Shown: positions 6,385 through 14,468 of the stretch, one piece after another
How positions within the stretch are numbered: position 1 is the stretch's first letter
How the letters are laid out: each line of letters begins with the position of its first letter
Source: Planctomycetota bacterium
Lineage (GTDB): Bacteria; Planctomycetota; Phycisphaerae; Sedimentisphaerales; UBA12454
Direction of reading: 5' to 3'
DNA: 26,169 bases
Assembly (NCBI GenBank): GCA_018828825.1
Contig: JAHJUV010000050.1
Span: 1-26,169 of the forward strand
Program-made: the position numbers and the translations under genes
Notes under the pieces: generated by a model
What the model was told of the DNA's origin: nothing
Seen by the model: the letters and a program-made list of their open reading frames with translations, nothing else
Database searches by the model: none

Positions 6385-6470
6385 ATCCCGTTAGAAATCA
6401 TAAATTGAAAAGGATATTTCTAACGGGATGGACTATATTAAAGATAACAAAGAAAGATTTCTAACGTGAT
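6385..6470 (+). promoter_or_regulatory. ftsH leader with two mutually exclusive hairpins
   Basis: ATCCCGTTAGAAAT (6385-6398) pairs perfectly over 14 bp with ATTTCTAACGGGAT (6416-6429). A third copy, GATTTCTAACGTGAT (6456-6470), can pair with the first at 14 of 15 positions and covers the ftsH start (GTG 6466 / ATG 6469). Both pairings cannot exist together, so the leader could switch between an open and a closed start. The pairing is seen; the regulation is inferred. The motif may also be a dispersed repeat. Confidence 0.45.
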
Positions 6471-8403
6471 GAATCAAACTCCCAAAAAAAGACAAGATAC
6501 AAAAAGACCATCGGGCCCGGCGGGCAAAGGCCCGATTACTCAGCGGGCAAGGCCGTTAAGCTGGCTTTTGATAGGTCTTGCTTTCCTTACTCTTATGACG
6601 ATGTTCGACCGCTATCAGAAGCGAGATGAAATCAGCAACGATGAATTCGAAAAATACCTGGCCGAAGGCAAAATAGAAAGCATCGAAATCGCAGACCGCG
6701 AGATGACCGGCAAATTCAACGCCGCGGGCATAAGCTCGCGCCAGCCGAAGGATCCAAAAACATTCAGGGTCGGTTACCGGCCGGAGATGCTTGCGGATAT
6801 AACCTCCAAACTCCAGGCGGCACAGGTTAAGTGGACGGTCGCCAAGCCGCAGATATGGCTGTCGCTTTTGAGCTGGATACTGCCTTTAGTGCTGATGATA
6901 GCGTTTTTCTATTTTATCTTTGTAAGAAATGTACGCAACGGGCCGGGCGGAATGCTGATGAACTTCGGCAGAAGCAAACATAAGCTGCACGGCAAAGAGC
7001 AGATGAAAGTGACCTTTGACGATGTGGCCGGTATCGACGAAGCGAAGGAAGAAGTCGCGGAGATTATCGAATTTCTGAAACACCCCGAGAAATTCCAAAA
7101 AATCGGCGGCAGAATACCTCGCGGAGTACTGCTCGTAGGCCCGCCGGGCTGCGGAAAAACCCTGCTGGCAAAGGCAATCTCGGGCCAGGCAAATGTGCCT
7201 TTCTTCAGTATCTCCGGCAGCGATTTTGTTGAGATGTTTGTCGGCGTCGGCGCTTCGCGCGTACGCGACCTGTTCAAAAGCGCAAAAGATAACTCGCCCT
7301 GCATTATATTCCTCGATGAAATTGACGCCATCGGCAAGAAGCGCGGGCCGGGCTTTGTGAGCGGCGGACACGATGAAAGAGAGCAAACTTTAAACGCCAT
7401 TTTAGTTGAGATGGACGGCTTCGATACGAACGACCAGGTTATCGTAATGGCCGCAACGAACCGCGGTGATATACTTGACAAAGCGCTGACCCGGCCGGGC
7501 AGATTCGACAGGCAAGTTTATATCCCGTTGCCGGACGTAAAAGGGCGAACGGAAATACTCAAGATTCATGCTAAAAAAGTCAAAATGAGTCCCTGCGTTG
7601 ACCTTGAAAAGATAGCGAGGGGAACGCCTATGTTCAGCGGCGCAGACCTCGAAGCAATAATAAATGAGGCTGCGATATCGGCCACTATGAACAACAAGGA
7701 CTTCGTCGAAACGGAAGACCTCGAAGAGGCGCGGGACAAAGTTCGATGGGGCAGAAAGAAACGCAGCCGGGCCGTTGACCAGGAGGATAAAAAATTGACC
7801 GCTTATCACGAAGCGGGACACACTCTCGTGCAATCTCTGCTCAAGGACGCCGACCCTCTGCACAAGGTGAGCATAATACCAAGAGGCCCAATGGGCGGAG
7901 CGACTTTCTCGCTGCCGGAAAAGGACAGGACGCATTACACGAAAAAATACTGTATGGCCGAATTGCAGGTATGCTTCGGCGGCAGGATAGCAGAAGAGCT
8001 TTTCTGCGATGATATATCGAGCGGAGCCCAGGCGGATATCAAGATGGCTACTTCGCTTGCAAGAGAAATGGTTCAAACATGGGGGATGAGCTCTGAACTC
8101 GGACCGATTGATTACAGCCCGCCGGCACAGGAGTCTTACTTCGGGCTGGGAGGACAGGAGCATTCTCAAAAAACTTCCGAGGTTATCGACATTGAGGTCA
8201 AAAAGCTTATTGACCAGGCATATAACGCCGCAAAGGAAATTATTCAAAACAACCGCGATAAGCTTATGACTATAGCAGATGCCCTTTTGAAATACGAGAC
8301 GCTCGATGCGGCTGAAGTAAAAATCATACTCGAAGGCGGAAGCTTAAATAAGCCTACTGTGGGCGATTTGCTCAAGGTCGAACAGGACAAACAGGCAAAC
8401 TAA
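6466..8403 (+). CDS. ftsH: ATP-dependent zinc metalloprotease FtsH
   Basis: The 645-residue protein is a membrane-bound hexameric AAA+ protease that degrades misfolded membrane proteins and short-lived regulators. TM1 lies at about 30-47 (SWLLIGLAFLTLMTMF), followed by a periplasmic domain and then TM2 at about 130-150 (ILPLVLMIAFFYFIFV). The AAA domain has Walker A GPPGCGKT (225-232), Walker B IIFLDEIDAIG, and the second region of homology (ATNRGDILDKALTRPGRFDR). The protease domain has the zinc motif HEAGH (448-452) and a downstream GAQADIKMAT segment carrying the third zinc ligand. All catalytic residues are present. The start is GTG 6466 or the adjacent in-frame ATG 6469; the latter is more likely. 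Both sit inside the third copy of a leader repeat. The Pro/Lys/Arg-rich N-terminal tail of about 30 residues is longer than in E. coli FtsH. Confidence 0.97.
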   Translation: MMNQTPKKRQDTKRPSGPAGKGPITQRARPLSWLLIGLAFLTLMTMFDRYQKRDEISNDEFEKYLAEGKIESIEIADREMTGKFNAAGISSRQPKDPKTFRVGYRPEMLADITSKLQAAQVKWTVAKPQIWLSLLSWILPLVLMIAFFYFIFVRNVRNGPGGMLMNFGRSKHKLHGKEQMKVTFDDVAGIDEAKEEVAEIIEFLKHPEKFQKIGGRIPRGVLLVGPPGCGKTLLAKAISGQANVPFFSISGSDFVEMFVGVGASRVRDLFKSAKDNSPCIIFLDEIDAIGKKRGPGFVSGGHDEREQTLNAILVEMDGFDTNDQVIVMAATNRGDILDKALTRPGRFDRQVYIPLPDVKGRTEILKIHAKKVKMSPCVDLEKIARGTPMFSGADLEAIINEAAISATMNNKDFVETEDLEEARDKVRWGRKKRSRAVDQEDKKLTAYHEAGHTLVQSLLKDADPLHKVSIIPRGPMGGATFSLPEKDRTHYTKKYCMAELQVCFGGRIAEELFCDDISSGAQADIKMATSLAREMVQTWGMSSELGPIDYSPPAQESYFGLGGQEHSQKTSEVIDIEVKKLIDQAYNAAKEIIQNNRDKLMTIADALLKYETLDAAEVKIILEGGSLNKPTVGDLLKVEQDKQAN

Positions 8404-8427
8404 TCATTTTTTTAACGAACGGGGAAG

Positions 8428-10191
8428 ATGTATAAACGACTATTTTTACTGCTGACCGCCGTTGCAGCCGCTAATTTTCTCTCATACCCTGCCACGGCAA
8501 GCGACCAAATTCAGGACGATACCGTCGGGGTAAAACTCGTTTTTCAGCACCGGCCGGTTGCACCTAATTCAAACAGTACCGTTCAGGTAATATTTAACCT
8601 CGCTAAAGACTGGCATTTTTACGCAGATGAAAAAACTGCTCCGCAGGATATGAACCTTAAGATTACCGCTGAAGGAAAGGGGTTGATTTTTGCCCAAGCT
8701 GTTATGCCGAAGGGGCATTTGTACTTTGATAAGGTTACCGGTAAAAAACTTCTGGTTTACAGTGAAAATTTCAGCGTTTTTATTCCCTTTACTGCAAAGA
8801 CAGACGGACGGAACACTGAAGTCAAAATTGCAATACGCGGTCTTGCCTGTTCGGAGCAGTTGTGCAAACCGATAACTTATGAACTTACAAAGAAACTCGA
8901 CATCTCAAAAACAGCGAAAATGGATAAGCCTGCGTTTATGGTGCCTGCTCCTGTCGCTATCGCTCCAGGCTCTGTTGCGTTGTATGGCGGGGCTAAACAC
9001 ATTGTTTTGCCGCTTGCAATACTGGCGGGCGTTTTGCTTAATGTGATGCCGTGCGTCTGGCCCATTTTGCCAATTATCGTAATGAGACTTGTCGGCCAGG
9101 CGGAAAAAAACAGGGCCAAAAGCATTCTTCTCGGCTTGGCGTTTGCCGCAGGTATTGTTCTGTTCTTCGCCGCTCTTGCGGGGCTTAGCATAATTTTAAA
9201 ACTTGGCTTCGGTTTGGTTTTTCAATGGGGCGACCAATTCAGAAATCCCGCCTTTGTTGTCGGTATGGCCCTTTTAATGGTTGTGCTGGCATTATATATG
9301 TTCGGCCTGTTCACATTCGGCATCCCTGCATCGGTTTCCAGCTCAAATAAACAAGGCGGCGGTTTCGCAGGTTCTGTCGGGATGGGATTTCTGGCGGCGG
9401 TTTTAAGCACACCCTGCAGTTTTGCGATACTTACATTCGTTCTTGCCTGGGCACAGACCCAGCCGATTCCGCTTGCCACAATTACGATATTGCTTATCGG
9501 CGTCGGAATGGCGGCGCCTTATGTGATACTGACAAGTGTTCCAAAGCTGCTCGGCGCAATTCCAAAGCCGGGCAGGTGGATGGAACTTTTCAAGCATGCT
9601 ACGGGTTTTATCCTGCTGGCTATCGGCGTGAAACTGCTCGAAGCGGTGCAGTTGGAAAAAATTATAAACGTTCTTTATTATGCTATCGTCCTTACTGTCT
9701 GTATCTGGATGTGGAGCGTATGCGTCAGCCATAACACTCCTGCTGTTAAAAAATGGATAATCAGAGCAATAGCGGTCGGGCTTGCGATTTTTCTGGGATT
9801 TACCCTCCTTGCCGAAAAGGAAAAAGGGCTTATCGACTGGCAGGGGTACGATGCGGAAATTATCGCCTCGGCACAACAAGGGAATCGGCCGATACTTATG
9901 GATTTTACCGCGGACTGGTGCCTGTCGTGCAAGATTCTCGAAAAAATAGTTTACTCAAACAAACAGGTCGCTGATTTAATTAAGCAAAAAGGCGTTCTCG
10001 CGATAAAAGCTGATACAACTGGTTATGACTATCCTGCTGCAAAAGCATTGAAAGAAATTTACAATGAGCCTGCGGTGCCTGTAACTGTTCTGCTTTTGCC
10101 GGGGAAAGAGGCGCCGATTAAGCTTCGCGGCAACCTGATAAAAAATGAACTGATAAAGAATTTACAGTCGCTAAAAGATGTGGAAGAATAA
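8428..10191 (+). CDS. dsbD: Thiol:disulfide interchange protein DsbD-like
   Basis: The 587-residue protein moves electrons from cytoplasmic thioredoxin across the inner membrane to periplasmic thiol enzymes. It has a signal peptide (1-25). The N-terminal periplasmic domain (about 30-160) has the pair C141/C146 (LACSEQLCKP). The membrane domain starts near 190, with the redox cysteines in NVMPCVWPIL (C209) and STPCSFAIL (C330) and about eight hydrophobic segments in total. The C-terminal periplasmic thioredoxin domain has DWCLSCK (C498/C501). All three Cys pairs are present, so this is a full-length three-module protein. It lies 24 bp after ftsH with GGGGAAG before the ATG, and its stop overlaps the nth start by one base. 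Confidence 0.93.
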   Translation: MYKRLFLLLTAVAAANFLSYPATASDQIQDDTVGVKLVFQHRPVAPNSNSTVQVIFNLAKDWHFYADEKTAPQDMNLKITAEGKGLIFAQAVMPKGHLYFDKVTGKKLLVYSENFSVFIPFTAKTDGRNTEVKIAIRGLACSEQLCKPITYELTKKLDISKTAKMDKPAFMVPAPVAIAPGSVALYGGAKHIVLPLAILAGVLLNVMPCVWPILPIIVMRLVGQAEKNRAKSILLGLAFAAGIVLFFAALAGLSIILKLGFGLVFQWGDQFRNPAFVVGMALLMVVLALYMFGLFTFGIPASVSSSNKQGGGFAGSVGMGFLAAVLSTPCSFAILTFVLAWAQTQPIPLATITILLIGVGMAAPYVILTSVPKLLGAIPKPGRWMELFKHATGFILLAIGVKLLEAVQLEKIINVLYYAIVLTVCIWMWSVCVSHNTPAVKKWIIRAIAVGLAIFLGFTLLAEKEKGLIDWQGYDAEIIASAQQGNRPILMDFTADWCLSCKILEKIVYSNKQVADLIKQKGVLAIKADTTGYDYPAAKALKEIYNEPAVPVTVLLLPGKEAPIKLRGNLIKNELIKNLQSLKDVEE

Positions 10192-10865
10192 TGGCAAAAA
10201 AAGCTGCCATTAAAATCGATAAAGAAAAGGCAAAACAACAAGTTGCGGTCATCTGGCCGATATTGAAAAAAACCTATCCGCAGGCAAAATGTGCCCTGGA
10301 ACATACTAATCCTCTTGAGCTTCTCATCGCGACGATTCTGTCGGCACAATGCACCGATGTAAGGGTAAATATCGTTACAAAGACACTTTTTAAAAAATAT
10401 AAATCCGTTAACACATGGGCAAAGGCTCCGCTCGAACAAATCGAGCAGGATATAAAAAGTACCGGTTTTTATCGAAACAAGGCTTTTAATATAAAAAACG
10501 CCTGTCAGAAAATAATTGACGATTACAACGGCAAAGTACCTGATACAATGGACGAGCTGCTTAAGCTCGGCGGTGTCGGCAGAAAAACCGCAAATGTGGT
10601 TTTGGGCAATGCGTTCGGCGCTGCAGGGATTGTATGCGATACGCACGTGATAAGATTAAGCAGGCGGCTCGGGCTTTCGGCAAATTCGGACGCTGTGAAG
10701 CTCGAATTTGACCTGATGGAAATTGTACCGAAGAAAAACTGGACTCTTTTCAGTCATTTGATAGTCTTTCATGGCAGAAATGTATGCCAGGCTCGCAAGC
10801 CGAAATGCGATATTTGCCAGATTGCCAAATACTGCCCGGCGGCGAATAATCCGAAATTCTGGTAA
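10191..10865 (+). CDS. nth: Endonuclease III (DNA glycosylase/AP lyase)
   Basis: The 224-residue enzyme removes oxidised pyrimidines and cleaves at the resulting abasic sites. The HhH-GPD core is clear: LLIATILSAQCTD near 44-56, then the hairpin LGGVGRKTANVVLG with catalytic Lys132, then VCDTHVIRLSRRLGL with catalytic Asp150. The 4Fe-4S cluster ligands are C199, C206, C209 and C215, with the exact family spacing C-x6-C-x2-C-x5-C. The start codon overlaps the dsbD stop (TAATG), so translation is probably coupled. The short Lys-rich N-terminal extension is unremarkable. Confidence 0.97.
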   Translation: MAKKAAIKIDKEKAKQQVAVIWPILKKTYPQAKCALEHTNPLELLIATILSAQCTDVRVNIVTKTLFKKYKSVNTWAKAPLEQIEQDIKSTGFYRNKAFNIKNACQKIIDDYNGKVPDTMDELLKLGGVGRKTANVVLGNAFGAAGIVCDTHVIRLSRRLGLSANSDAVKLEFDLMEIVPKKNWTLFSHLIVFHGRNVCQARKPKCDICQIAKYCPAANNPKFW

Positions 10866-10866
10866 A

Positions 10867-10902
10867 CCCCCACACCAATATTCCGGTAAATTGGTGTGGG
10901 GG
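10867..10902. repeat. Perfect 13-bp hairpin of the CCCCCACACCAAT repeat family
   Basis: CCCCCACACCAAT (10867-10879), a 10-nt loop, ATTGGTGTGGGGG (10890-10902). It starts 2 bp after the nth stop and ends 18 bp before the LOG-family start codon. There is no T-run after it, so it is not a standard terminator. It is the same sequence as the terminal repeats at 4684-4862. Confidence 0.8.
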
Positions 10903-10920
10903 TAAAAGAAAGGCAATAAA

Positions 10921-11637
10921 ATGAGCGAGAAAATAGCAAGATTTGGCGTAGCGACCGAAGAAACCTGGCGGGTATTCAGAATTATGGCGGAGTTCGTCGA
11001 AGGTTTCGAGGAATTAGCCACGATAGGACCTGCCGTTTCAATTTTCGGCTCGGCACGAATGAAGCCGGACGATAAATACTACAGGCTCGCAGAAGAAACC
11101 GCAGCGATTTTAGCGGGTGCAGGCTTTGCGATTATCACCGGCGGAGGCAACGGAATTATGGAAGCGGCAAATAAAGGAGCCGCCCAGGTCGGCGGAAAAA
11201 GTATCGGCCTGAACATCGAATTGCCGCACGAGCAGCTGCCGAATGAACATCAAAATATTTCGCTGCATTTCAGATATTTCTTCTGCAGAAAAGTAATGTT
11301 TCTAAAATACGCCAACGGTTTTATTGTCTTCCCCGGCGGATATGGCACAATGGACGAATTCACCGAAGCCCTTGTCCTGATACAAACTTTTAAACAGGCC
11401 TATTTTCCTGTGATTCTTATGGGCAGCGAATACTGGTCTGGACTTATCGACTGGATGAAAAAGGATATGCTGAGCAAACATAATTACATCGAGTCTCAGG
11501 ATATGGATGTCTTTACCGTTTGCGATGACCCAAAAAAGGCTGCCGAAGTGATTATTAATTTCCAGAAATCCGGCAAGAAAATCGGCCTACAAGAACCAGG
11601 CGGTTTGAAAAAATTTCAAAATCCCCGTCAAAAATAG
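10921..11637 (+). CDS. LOG-family (TIGR00730) nucleotide 5'-monophosphate phosphoribohydrolase
   Basis: The 238-residue protein has a Rossmann fold. It has FGSARMKPD (about 42-50), the glycine-rich GGGNGIMEAANKGA (74-87) and PGGYGTMDEFTEAL (138-151). The PGGxGTxxE signature marks LOG proteins, which release a base from nucleoside 5'-monophosphates; some were first mislabelled as lysine decarboxylases. The N-terminal extension of about 35 residues resembles that of longer bacterial members. AAAGG precedes the ATG. Its last 10 bp overlap the 3' end of the convergent radical SAM gene. Confidence 0.88.
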   Translation: MSEKIARFGVATEETWRVFRIMAEFVEGFEELATIGPAVSIFGSARMKPDDKYYRLAEETAAILAGAGFAIITGGGNGIMEAANKGAAQVGGKSIGLNIELPHEQLPNEHQNISLHFRYFFCRKVMFLKYANGFIVFPGGYGTMDEFTEALVLIQTFKQAYFPVILMGSEYWSGLIDWMKKDMLSKHNYIESQDMDVFTVCDDPKKAAEVIINFQKSGKKIGLQEPGGLKKFQNPRQK

Positions 11638-13367
11638 GCTTTCGACTCCTGCAGTTGTTTGAGCAGATAATTTTTATCCGGGCCGCCGAGATGTTCCCAC
11701 GGCAAAATTTCATCAGATCCAAATTCCCTTGCCGCAAGCCGATATAAATCGAGGCCGAATTTCTCAAAAGCTTTTTGCCACAAGCCAAAATCAAAATGTT
11801 CGTCCCACAAATCGAACTTCGCCCCACTCTTATAGGCATATTCAATCACATTGGACAAATTTCTGTCTCCCCTGCCGATAGCCGATTCCAAAAGGCCCCT
11901 TTGGATATGATGAAATTTGAAATTCAAAAATCTTGCGCCAATTTTTCTTTTCTCTGAAATGATTATATCTTTGGCGTTTCTAAAATATTCCTCGCTCTGC
12001 TGACTAATCCAGCCAAAAGGCGTATGGGCCTTGGGCACAAACCAACTTATAGCAACGTTTATATTGGCAACTTTGCCGCAAACTTTTTTCCTCAATATCG
12101 CAAGCTTATAGGAAAGCTTGACGATATCTTTTATATCTTCGGCGGTTTCGCCGGGCAGGCCCGCCATAAAATAGAGCTTCACTTTCTCAAAACCCTGCTT
12201 ATAGGCCTCTTCAATAGCGGCGAAAAGATTTTCGTTCGTTATGGGTTTATTGATAATTTTGCGAAGCCTTTCGCTTGCCGCTTCGACCGCGATTGTCAGG
12301 CCGCTTTTGCGGACAATCGAGGCAAGTTTCGGCAAAAGCTTCAACTGAACGTCCACCCGCAGGCTCGGCAGAGAAATACCTACCCTGCGAGGCTCAAAAT
12401 ATTCAGCAAGCAGACCTATGACCTCTTCGAGATACGGGTAATCCGCCGTTGAAAGACTTAAAAGACTGATTGTATCAAAGCCTGTCGCTTCATAAGCCTT
12501 TTTCGCTATCTCGAAAATTCGCTGCGGACTTCGGAGGCGCAGCGGTCTTCGGCAAAAACTCGCCTGACAGAAATTACACCTGCCCGGACAGCCCCGCATA
12601 ACCTCAACACTTATCCGTTCGTGAATAGCTTCTGTGAAAGGCACTATAGGTTTTTCCGGAACTATCGAATTATCGAGGTCGTCAATAACCGCGTCAGAAA
12701 TGCGGCAAGGCAAACCTTTATATAACGACGGTACATAAATAAAAGGAAACTTTTCGGCGGCTTTTGTCAGAATTTCTTTCTTCGGCGTATTTGTCTTTTT
12801 GCACTCAATCAGAAATTTTGCAATTTCAACGGCTGCTTCCTCGGCCTGGCCGAGCAGGAACATATCGAAAAAATCCGTTATCGGCTCACAGCAGTTCGCC
12901 ATTCCCGCTCCGCCCAGTATAAATGGATGCTCCTGGTTTCTGTCTTTGCTTCGCAACGGAATACCTGCAAGGTCGAGAGTATTTAAGACATTCGTATAAC
13001 ACAGCTCATTTGTAAGGCTAAAGCCCAGAACGTCAAAGTCCGCGACTTTTGCCTTCGATTCGAGGGTATAAAGCGGTATGTTTTTTTGCTTCATTATCTC
13101 CTGCGCATCGAGCCAGGGCAAAAAAACCCGCTCAGCGGCGACGTTCGGCAATCGACTTAACACCTCATATACAATCGCCATTCCTGTATGGCTCATTCCG
13201 ATTTCATAGACATCGGGAAAGCACAGGGCGACTTTCAAATCGCAGGTGTCGAGATTCTTTTTTATCTGGTTGACCTCGCCGCCGATATATCGCGAGGGCT
13301 TTCTGACAAACGGCAAAAACTGCTGTTCTACTGCATTCGTCAAAATTGTGGCTTTTTTATTTTTCAT
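11628..13367 (-). CDS. Radical SAM protein, TIGR03960-like, with B12-binding-like N-terminus
   Basis: From ATG 13367 the protein is 579 residues long; ATG 13376 in the same frame would add three. The N-terminal region (about 40-160) resembles a cobalamin-binding-like domain (ALCFPDVYEIGMSHTGMAIVYEVLS, given by its key DVYEIGMS core). The radical SAM core starts at VMRGCPGRCNFCQ, with the 4Fe-4S ligands C260, C264 and C267 in C-x3-C-x2-C spacing, followed by RPLRLRSPQRI. The C-terminal part has WxxPKAHTPFGW, usual for this family. It matches the uncharacterised family TIGR03960, which often sits beside or is fused to TIGR03936/DUF2344; that partner is not visible here. The reaction is unknown. 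Upstream codons remain open to 13574 but would run through apbE. Translation may be leaderless. Confidence 0.85.
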   Translation of the reverse strand: MKNKKATILTNAVEQQFLPFVRKPSRYIGGEVNQIKKNLDTCDLKVALCFPDVYEIGMSHTGMAIVYEVLSRLPNVAAERVFLPWLDAQEIMKQKNIPLYTLESKAKVADFDVLGFSLTNELCYTNVLNTLDLAGIPLRSKDRNQEHPFILGGAGMANCCEPITDFFDMFLLGQAEEAAVEIAKFLIECKKTNTPKKEILTKAAEKFPFIYVPSLYKGLPCRISDAVIDDLDNSIVPEKPIVPFTEAIHERISVEVMRGCPGRCNFCQASFCRRPLRLRSPQRIFEIAKKAYEATGFDTISLLSLSTADYPYLEEVIGLLAEYFEPRRVGISLPSLRVDVQLKLLPKLASIVRKSGLTIAVEAASERLRKIINKPITNENLFAAIEEAYKQGFEKVKLYFMAGLPGETAEDIKDIVKLSYKLAILRKKVCGKVANINVAISWFVPKAHTPFGWISQQSEEYFRNAKDIIISEKRKIGARFLNFKFHHIQRGLLESAIGRGDRNLSNVIEYAYKSGAKFDLWDEHFDFGLWQKAFEKFGLDLYRLAAREFGSDEILPWEHLGGPDKNYLLKQLQESKAYF

Positions 13368-13400
13368 CGCGGCCATTATAACATTATAATGACCGAAATG
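13365..13400. promoter_or_regulatory. Mirrored bidirectional promoter with leaderless-type starts
   Basis: The near-palindrome at 13374-13391 (CATTATAACATTATAATG) holds a TATAAT on each strand: plus 13385-13390, minus 13380-13375. On each strand exactly 7 nt separate the box from an ATG (13398 plus, 13367 minus). Transcription starting at the usual distance would begin at or next to the A of each ATG. Neither gene has a Shine-Dalgarno sequence. The geometry is seen; promoter activity is inferred. Confidence 0.55.
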
Positions 13401-14456
13401 AAGAACCAGAAAATTAAATTTGTATTGGCGGTATTGACGGCGATTTTGATTTTTTATCTGCTGCTCAAACAGCTTGAAAATAGAAGGTCTGCTCGCATAG
13501 AAAGTCCGAACAAGATTGTGATGAATACTATTGCGGAAATTATCGCAATTGGGCCTGATAAAAAAACCGCACAATTAAGCGTCGATGCCGCCTTTAAAAA
13601 GATATACAGCCTTGAAAAGCTGATGAACAGGTACGATGCGAATTCACAGCTTTGGCAGGTTAATAAACTGGCGGCCGAAGAACCTGTAAAAATCGACAAA
13701 GACCTTTTCGATATCCTGCAGCAATCGGTTTATTACAGTAAAATAACTAACGGAGCCTTTGATATTACAGTCGGGCCGCTGGTCGATTTGTGGAGAAAAT
13801 GTGCAGAGGCAAATTCTGTACCGACAAACCAACAGTTCGGTCAGGTTAAAAAAATTATTGGTTATGACAAACTTATTCTCGATTCGAATAATTTTTCTGT
13901 TCGCTTCACAACCGCAGGCGTCAGCCTGGATTTGGGCGCTATCGCCAAGGGTTTTGCGGCAGATAAAGCCATAGAGGAAATGAAAAAATGCGGGGCAACT
14001 GGCGGATTGGTCGATATCGGCGGCCAGATAGGCTGCTTCGGACTTACAGAAAAAAGCGGTAAATGGCTCATCGGCATCCGCAATCCCGCAAAATCGGAAA
14101 GCAATCAGATTATCGTAAAATCCGCTTTGGGATGCCTTACGGCACTTGCCCTTTCGGATATGGCTGTCTCTACCAGCGGGAATTACGAAAGATTCTACAA
14201 AATCGGCGATCATCAATTCAGCCACATTTTCAATCCGGCAACAGAGAAAAACGCCGACCAGCTTGCAAGTGTTACAATTATCTCCTCCGACGGCAGTTGT
14301 GCGGACGCACTTTCAACCGCTGTAAGTGTACTTGGGGCGCAAAAAGGTCTTGAGCTTGTCGAGAAAATAGATGATACCGAGGCGATTCTAATCCCCGCCA
14401 ATAATAAAAACGCACTTATAAAAAGCAACGGTGCGGAAAAGTTTGTCGCGAAATGA
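13398..14456 (+). CDS. apbE: FAD:protein FMN transferase (ApbE), membrane-anchored
   Basis: From ATG 13398 the protein is 352 residues long (ATG 13389 would add three). The N-terminus is a hydrophobic anchor (about 5-24, FVLAVLTAILIFYLLL) without a lipobox Cys, so the enzyme should face the periplasm. Family motifs: LMNRYDANSQLWQVN, DITVGPLVDLW, TTAGVSLDLGAIAKGFAADKA (FAD/Mg site) and GGLVDIGGQI, then STSGNYERF and HIFNPAT near the C-terminus. ApbE uses FAD to attach FMN by a phosphoester bond to Thr in SGAT-type motifs of RnfG/RnfD and NqrB/NqrC. The rnf operon starts about 1.5 kb away, and both target subunits carry a suitable Thr, so this enzyme probably matures that complex. Confidence 0.93.
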   Translation: MKNQKIKFVLAVLTAILIFYLLLKQLENRRSARIESPNKIVMNTIAEIIAIGPDKKTAQLSVDAAFKKIYSLEKLMNRYDANSQLWQVNKLAAEEPVKIDKDLFDILQQSVYYSKITNGAFDITVGPLVDLWRKCAEANSVPTNQQFGQVKKIIGYDKLILDSNNFSVRFTTAGVSLDLGAIAKGFAADKAIEEMKKCGATGGLVDIGGQIGCFGLTEKSGKWLIGIRNPAKSESNQIIVKSALGCLTALALSDMAVSTSGNYERFYKIGDHQFSHIFNPATEKNADQLASVTIISSDGSCADALSTAVSVLGAQKGLELVEKIDDTEAILIPANNKNALIKSNGAEKFVAK

Positions 14457-14468
14457 AAATACAGATGA

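Noticed and set aside
10867..10902. Intrinsic terminator after nth
   Set aside because: The hairpin is strong but is followed by TAAAAG, not a T-run, and it belongs to a repeat family also found upstream of a gene start.
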